Shown here: positions 59,186 through 64,000 of the stretch, in pieces
Position numbering within the stretch: the stretch's first letter is position 1
Layout: the number at the start of each line of letters is the position of its first letter
NCBI GenBank assembly: GCA_029204225.1
Contig: CM055103.1
Location: 47,922,458-47,986,457, forward strand
DNA length: 64,000 nt
From: Diphasiastrum complanatum
Taxonomy: Eukaryota > Streptophyta > Lycopodiopsida > Lycopodiales > Lycopodiaceae
Direction: 5' to 3'
The notes under the pieces: generated by a model
Seen by the model: the letters and a program-made list of their open reading frames with translations, nothing else
What the model was told of the DNA's origin: nothing
Databases searched by the model: none
Made by a program: the position numbers and the translations under genes

Positions 59186-59393
59186 ATATAGAGACAGACT
59201 GGTGGACTATCACAACTCTTTTTTCTAGTTTTCTGATAGTGTTTTAGTTGATTATGTTGGGGGATTAACTCCAGATTTTTCAGTGATTTTAATCCCTGTT
59301 TAGTGGGATGGGATGGAAAAGGTACGCACCCACATTTACATGCAAACACAACTGATCGGAGATCCATACAGTGGGATGAAGAGCCATTTGGCT

Positions 59394-59411
59394 CCATGGC
59401 AACGACGCCAA
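59394..59411 (-). promoter_or_regulatory. Gypsy4 primer-binding site (tRNA-Asp type)
   Basis: The minus strand reads ...CTTAACA|TTGGCGTCGTTGCCATGG. TTGGCGCCGTTGCC is the tRNA-Asp priming site of many plant gypsy elements (Tat/Athila and relatives), and this differs at one position in that core. The LTR would end at 59412 (TGTTAAG on the plus strand) and extend to the right. I could not find its other end. Confidence 0.65.
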
Positions 59412-60720
59412 TGTTAAGCCTAGTTCCTTCAAGAGGAAGTGGCTAGGTGTCGTGTAGTATAAAGGCTCTTTTTTGTAAAAATAACAATATCACTCTTGAT
59501 CCTTCGCCTGAACATTCGTCGACTTGTCCGAGGATTCCAAATATAGTATTCTATCATTTTTGAGTTCAACGAAGGTTAAATCTATCTGGATAAGTTTTGA
59601 AGTTTAAAAACTTGAAATTATTCTGAAAATTTTTAAGTCAATAATTTGTTCACATTTGAAGTTATTTAATTTGGAAATGAAAATGAAATTATTGGCTTAC
59701 ATTTTTCATTTTTGTAAATTATAACAAAATTAATTTTTTTATTTTTTTATTTATTTTTGTAAATGTAACGTTCAAAATTTTAGTAATTTTTTTAAAACAA
59801 ATTAGTACCAGTTTTTTGAAAAAAACTGGTCTCTAGGTTTTTTTTTTTTTTTTTTGGGTCATTGTGTTAAAGGAGTTATAGCTTGATTAACTTGCTCTTG
59901 GACCTTCAGCTACACATTCTGTAATCTACATACATAGTCATGTAGGGTATCATCACGTTGATCCTTTGTCATTTTCTGGATCATTTGTCTTAAGTGTGAA
60001 TGAATTCACACGATATCACCAGAATCAAGAGTGATTTGCAGCTCACTCGTTAATGTTACAGCTCTTTGTGGTGTTGATTGTTCAAGCTGTAAGTTCGCTC
60101 GAGTATCTTCTTCTTCAAAAAAATCTTCTCCTTCAAGTCCCTCTAGCACCGTTGCATCAAATATCTTTGGATATCGCACGCCAGGAATGATCAAAAAAGA
60201 ATCAAGAGTTTGATAGACAACATGTGAGAATGCTGACCTATCATGAGGTGTGCTGCTTGTATTTCTTGGAAAATGTCTTGAAACTGATCGAATCTCGTTC
60301 TAGGAGAATTAGGATTGAAAGGAGGAGGGCTTTGTGGTAAGATGAAGGTCATGTTAATGTCAAGGGGATTGAAATCATTGATCAGGATGTGGCCAAGGAC
60401 GAGAGAAGAGAGACTGTTGCAAATTATTTATTTATATTAAATTTAATGGCTCACTACAACTCTCCAAAAATCGTTTTGTACAAGTCGTACGGCTGGACTA
60501 TCTCCTTCTCAAACTTTGCATGGGATTCAACCAAATGGTGGATGATTTGTCATACGATCATCTCTTTCTGTAGGTTTTCCGCATCAAAAAATGATCCAGG
60601 AGCTGGGTAGCTATTTAAACTACAACATCTCTAATAGCCTCAATGAGATACCATCATAAGTGTGGTATTGGATGACACATGTGTTGACATTAAATGACAA
60701 CATTGGCCTCTTTGTGAGAA
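59412..60720. other. Probable Gypsy4 5' LTR start, then unassigned AT-rich sequence
   Basis: From 59412 the sequence should be LTR, read on the minus strand. 59700-59860 is strongly A/T-rich. A minus-strand open frame at 60006-60194 (acidic, MIIPGVRYPKIFDATVLEGL) is not recognised. No gene is called. Confidence 0.4.
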
Positions 60721-60729
60721 GTATTGGGC

Positions 60730-61330
60730 CTTGGTCCACATGACGAACATACGAGTTTAAAGTTAGCTATTTCTAATGCCATCTGGGAGGAAGATGAAGG
60801 ATCCGATGTTGACGAACCTAGAAAACAGAGTCGAAGCCGATCACGGATACCAAAAATCAGCTTTGGAAACAACAGATGGAGTTGCTTAATCAGCACCACC
60901 AACTACAATTGGAGAAACTCACTAAGGAGTTTTGTGACACATTGACGTCTATCCAAAGCAGTATGCCTGGTCAACCAAAACCTGCACAGGTACCTTATAG
61001 ACGAAAATACATCTGGTGCCCACACTACCGGGCTACGCATCCTTGCCCTTCATATCAGCATATCCAAGCACATACCATCTAATGATATGAAGAACACCGG
61101 TCACAATCTAGACATTCCTTGCATTATTTCTGAATACCCCCCAGAAGATCCAGAACCACTAGCCATACAAGATGACTATGCCATTATGCAACGGCCAATG
61201 AACAATAGATGTTTCATTTGTGGTGAAACCCGCCAATTCCATGGTTGATTGTCCAATCAAGACCAAGTACTATGCCGAGTGTCCTAACTGTGTTAGAAAA
61301 CACAGTTTCAAAGACTGTCCACAACAACCA
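60730..61330 (+). pseudogene. Second retrotransposon gag fragment with zinc knuckles
   Basis: The plus strand shows LLNQHHQLQLEKLTKEFCDT (helical), YRRKYIWCPHYRATHPCPSY, then CFICGETRQFH (from 61210) and, after a one-base shift, CPNCVRKHSFKDCPQQ (61280-61325). The knuckle layout is like that of Gypsy4 gag but on the other strand. No adjoining pol is seen; a Helitron helicase follows about 90 bp later. Confidence 0.55.
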
Positions 61331-61422
61331 CGTAAGATCCTACCTGCCCGACACGTCAGTTATGACTCCTGAGATGTTTGTCGACGAGAACCCTTCAGAG
61401 GTTTTAAGTTGACATCGAGAGA

Positions 61423-62052
61423 TTGAACGTGGATCAGCGAAAGATTTTTGATTGTGTAGTATGTGAGCATGTTGTTCGAAAAGTGGGTGGAGTGTTTTTT
61501 GTAGATGGTTTGGGTGGTACAGGCAAGACACACCTATATAGTGTCATGTTGTCGTACGTGCATGCACAAGGATGGGTAGCATTGGCAGTTGCATCGTGTG
61601 GGATTGCTGCATTGTTGATGAAAGGTGGTAGGACCGCACACTCTCGGTTTAAAATTCCTCCGACGGAATTGAATGAGAGCTCGACATGCAACATTTCTAA
61701 GCAATCTGCATTAGGTACGCTTTTGATGGCATGTCGACTGATCATTTGGGATGAGGCTCCCGTGGCACCTAAGTATGTTGTAGAGTGCGTAGATCGATCT
61801 TTGCAAGATATATTGAGTATCGACGCTCCATTTGGAAGAGTTCTAGTTATTTTTGGGGGGGTGAGTATTGATAGATTCTACAAGTGGTACCGCGTGGAAG
61901 TCGGGCGTAGATTGTCAATGCTTCACTGAAGTGTTTGCGTTTGTGGAAACACATGGAGGTGCATAATTTGACAAAGAACATGCGCGTCATGGGCGTGGAG
62001 GGAGGCTAAAAGGATGAGCAGCTGAGATTTGTAGATTATCTGTTGGATAAAT
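61423..62052 (+). pseudogene. Helitron-type PIF1 helicase fragment
   Basis: An open frame from ATG 61423: FFVDGLGGTGKTHLY (Walker A, residues 29-36), ASCGIAALLMKGGRTAHSRF (residues 57-76), LIIWDEAPV (Walker B, 109-113), ECVDRSLQDIL, and GRVLVIFGG where 'GGDFRQ' is expected. The frame then shifts and continues as SLKCLRLWKHMEVHNLTKNM RVMG to about 62052, with one stop. These are the first helicase motifs of the Helitron Rep/Hel protein. The Rep nuclease and the C-terminal helicase motifs are absent. No CTRR end with hairpin was identified. Confidence 0.87.
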
Positions 62053-62059
62053 AAAAACT

Positions 62060-62570
62060 GATGGGACAGATCTATCTAAAAAACATGGAGGAAAGTTTGA
62101 TCAAAAAGTTTTATCATATTGTAAGAGCAAGAAAATTTGAAGCAAGTAGCAATTCACTTTGATATAAGAAAGCTTAAAAATTTCAAAAGACAATGTAAAT
62201 AAGCATTGTAGGGGGGGTTAATTTATGTTTTTTTCCCATTGTCAAATTCCATAAATACTTATGGGACAAATGGGATGCCACATGTCAAGTAGACATTAGA
62301 TCTCCATAATAAAAGAATCAAGAAGACCCAGCCATTAGATCTCCATAATAAAGGTTAATTGAGAATCAAGAAGACCCAATATCTCCATTTTTGGAGGACC
62401 ATTTTAGTAAAATGGAAATTCATGCCCCCAATTTTTGCAAAATCCACTAGTTGAAGAGTGTATATATAGATTGAAAAGTGTCAATGTTGCATCAAATGAT
62501 TATGGGATTATTTGGTGCTTCAACTATGCTCTCATTTCTCCTCATCCCTTCCATGAACTTGCTAATACAA
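62060..62570. other. No gene; short tandem duplication
   Basis: 'cattagatctccataataaa' and 'gaatcaagaagaccca' occur twice (62304-62334 and 62333-62372). Nothing else recognised. Confidence 0.6.
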
Positions 62571-62579
62571 AAGTAGGAA

Positions 62580-63765
62580 AAGAAACATGAAAATCAAAAA
62601 AACCTATAGAAATCAAAATATTATTAAAAATAAAAAAAAAATCTTAAAAATTTAAAATAGGGTAAAAAAAACTACAAAAAAAATCAAAACAATAAATTAA
62701 GTAAAAAAATCTTAAAAAAAAAAACCAAAAATAAGATTAGAAAATTAAAAAAATCTAAAAAAATGAAAATAGTGTAAAATATCTATAAAAATCAAAAAAA
62801 TAATTTTATATAAAAAAATCTTAAAAAACCAAAAAACAAGCATAAAAATGACAAATCAGATTAAAATTGTAAAAACAATATAAAAAAAACAAAATAGTGT
62901 AAAAAACTCCAAAAAAAAAATACCATTTTATATAAAAAAAACAATTTTGAAAAAATTAAAAAAAAGTATGAAAAAATGAAAAACTTTAAAAAAAAACTAA
63001 ATAGTATCAAAAAAACTAAATATTTGAAAACACCAAAAAAAAAGCATAAAAAACCTAAAAATCTAAAAAAACAAAAGTGTACAAAGAACTAAATTTTCAA
63101 AAAAAAAAAAAAAAAAACAGAAATTAACATTAGAGAAAAATGAAAAAACCTAAAAAAAAAAAAAAAAACAAAATAGTGTAAAAAAAAACATAGAATAAAC
63201 ATTAAAAGAATGAAAAAAAATAGTGTAAAAAAACTATATTTAAAAAAAAAAACAAAATAAAAGGTAAAAAATAAAAAACCCTAAAAAAATAAAATAGTGT
63301 AAAGAAAACTAAGTATTCAAAAAAAAATAAACATTAAAAAAATAAAAAAAACAAAAAAAATAATCAAAATAGTGTCAAAAAAACTAAATTTTCAAAAACT
63401 AAAAATAAAAAAAGATAAAATAAAAATGGAAGTACAAAGAATTGAAACTTGTATAAAAACTAGATATTCAAAAAATGAAATATTGCTTAAAATGTTGCTA
63501 AATCTTAAAAAATTCGTAGTACAAATTTAAAACCTCTAAAAACCTTAAGAGCCTGCAAAAAAAATCTAGAAAGCATTGAAAGGATTTAAACTTAATTAAA
63601 ATATATATGTATATTACAACATAGATGTAAAAAAGTAAAATAAATAAATAAATATATAAAAAAACATAAAAATTTAAAAATGAAATTGTAAACTAGTAGA
63701 ATAGCTTAAATAAACACAAAAATAATAATAACGACAAGACAAAAACACAAAACATACAAAAAAAG
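62580..63765. repeat. A-rich low-complexity block (about 1.2 kb)
   Basis: Roughly two thirds to three quarters A on the plus strand, built from degenerate 'aaaaaatc.aaaa', 'aaaatagtgtaaaaaaact' and 'acattaaaaaa' units. 'aatagtgtaaaaaa' recurs many times, so it is a decayed tandem repeat rather than a single poly-A. Confidence 0.9.
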
Positions 63766-63975
63766 TCAAGGACTAGGGGCTACGGACTAAGGGCCAAGGA
63801 CTAGGGTTAAGGGCTAAGGGCCTAGAAACAAGGGCCAAGGGCTAAAAATTAAGGACGAAATACTAAGGCTAAGGGCCTAGGGGCAAGGGCCAAGTGCCAA
63901 CGACCAACGGCTATGGACTAAGAGCTATGAGCTAAGGGCCACTGGCTAAGGGCCAAGAGCTAAGGGCTAAGGTTT
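63766..63975. repeat. 'aagggctaagggcca' minisatellite
   Basis: About 25 units of 7-9 bp variants of 'aagggctaagggccaagg', running almost to the window end. One variant ('agggttaagggctaaggg') resembles TTAGGG-like words, but the consensus is not the plant telomere repeat. Confidence 0.9.
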
Positions 63976-64000
63976 CATAATTTTGTTATAGTCTCATAAT

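Noticed and set aside
63766-63975. Possible telomere repeat at the window end
   Set aside because: The repeat consensus is close to AAGGGCTAAGGGCC rather than TTTAGGG. It is a separate minisatellite.

Overview
The window looks like nuclear DNA of a land plant with a large, transposon-filled genome. The evidence is plant-type telomere words (CCCTAAA/TTTAGGG) scattered through it, Ty1/copia and chromodomain-bearing Ty3/gypsy retrotransposons primed by initiator-Met tRNA, hAT elements, a LINE, a Helitron helicase fragment, and one host gene whose first intron is about 27 kb. Introns this long suggest a fern or gymnosperm rather than a compact angiosperm. That is inference; I cannot name the species.

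Host gene. I recognise one host protein-coding gene, on the minus strand. Exon 1 (48892-49360) and exon 2 (21853-21997) encode the N-terminal and RRM-like parts of an AKAP17A/XE7-family RNA-binding protein. The splice sites are canonical and the phases match. Intron 1 (21998-48891) holds nearly everything between 22 and 48.9 kb. Later exons were not found and probably lie to the left of this window.

1-21.8 kb: a deep nest of retrotransposons, probably in intron 2. A copia gag remnant (plus strand) was hit by Copia1 (2853-14060, minus) and by Gypsy2 (14286-19017, minus, TTGAC duplication). Copia1's primer-binding site was hit by Gypsy1 (6155-13606), whose two LTRs are inverted relative to each other. 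Gypsy1's left LTR was hit by a 4.5-kb non-coding LTR element (6496-11031, AGTCA duplication). Gypsy2's 3' LTR carries a 480-bp collapsed small retroelement. Seven boundaries are supported by target duplications or by the terminal PBS/PPT layout.

24.6-45.2 kb, inside intron 1: two copies of a composite unit. Each joins a block containing about 1.36-kb repeats to a minus-strand hAT transposase pseudogene (about 24.7-33.0 kb and 37.0-40.2 kb), and the block is inverted between the copies. A 5'-truncated LINE lies between CT microsatellites (34.5-36.9 kb). A further hAT gene on the plus strand has a long proline-rich, AT-hook tail (40.2-43.1 kb) and faces a small coiled-coil ORF (43.6-43.9 kb). 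Simple repeats and GGTACC/AACCGT palindrome clusters fill the gaps.

45.2-64 kb: a decayed gypsy RT/RNase H (45.3-46.3 kb), exon 1 and the promoter of the host gene, a copia LTR fragment, several minisatellites, a 379-bp MITE, a minus-strand gypsy element with zinc-knuckle gag, 205-bp leader repeats and a tRNA-Asp-type PBS (56.2-59.4 kb), a second zinc-knuckle gag piece and a Helitron-type PIF1 helicase (60.7-62.1 kb), then 1.2 kb of A-rich DNA and a terminal minisatellite. I saw no rRNA, tRNA or CRISPR.
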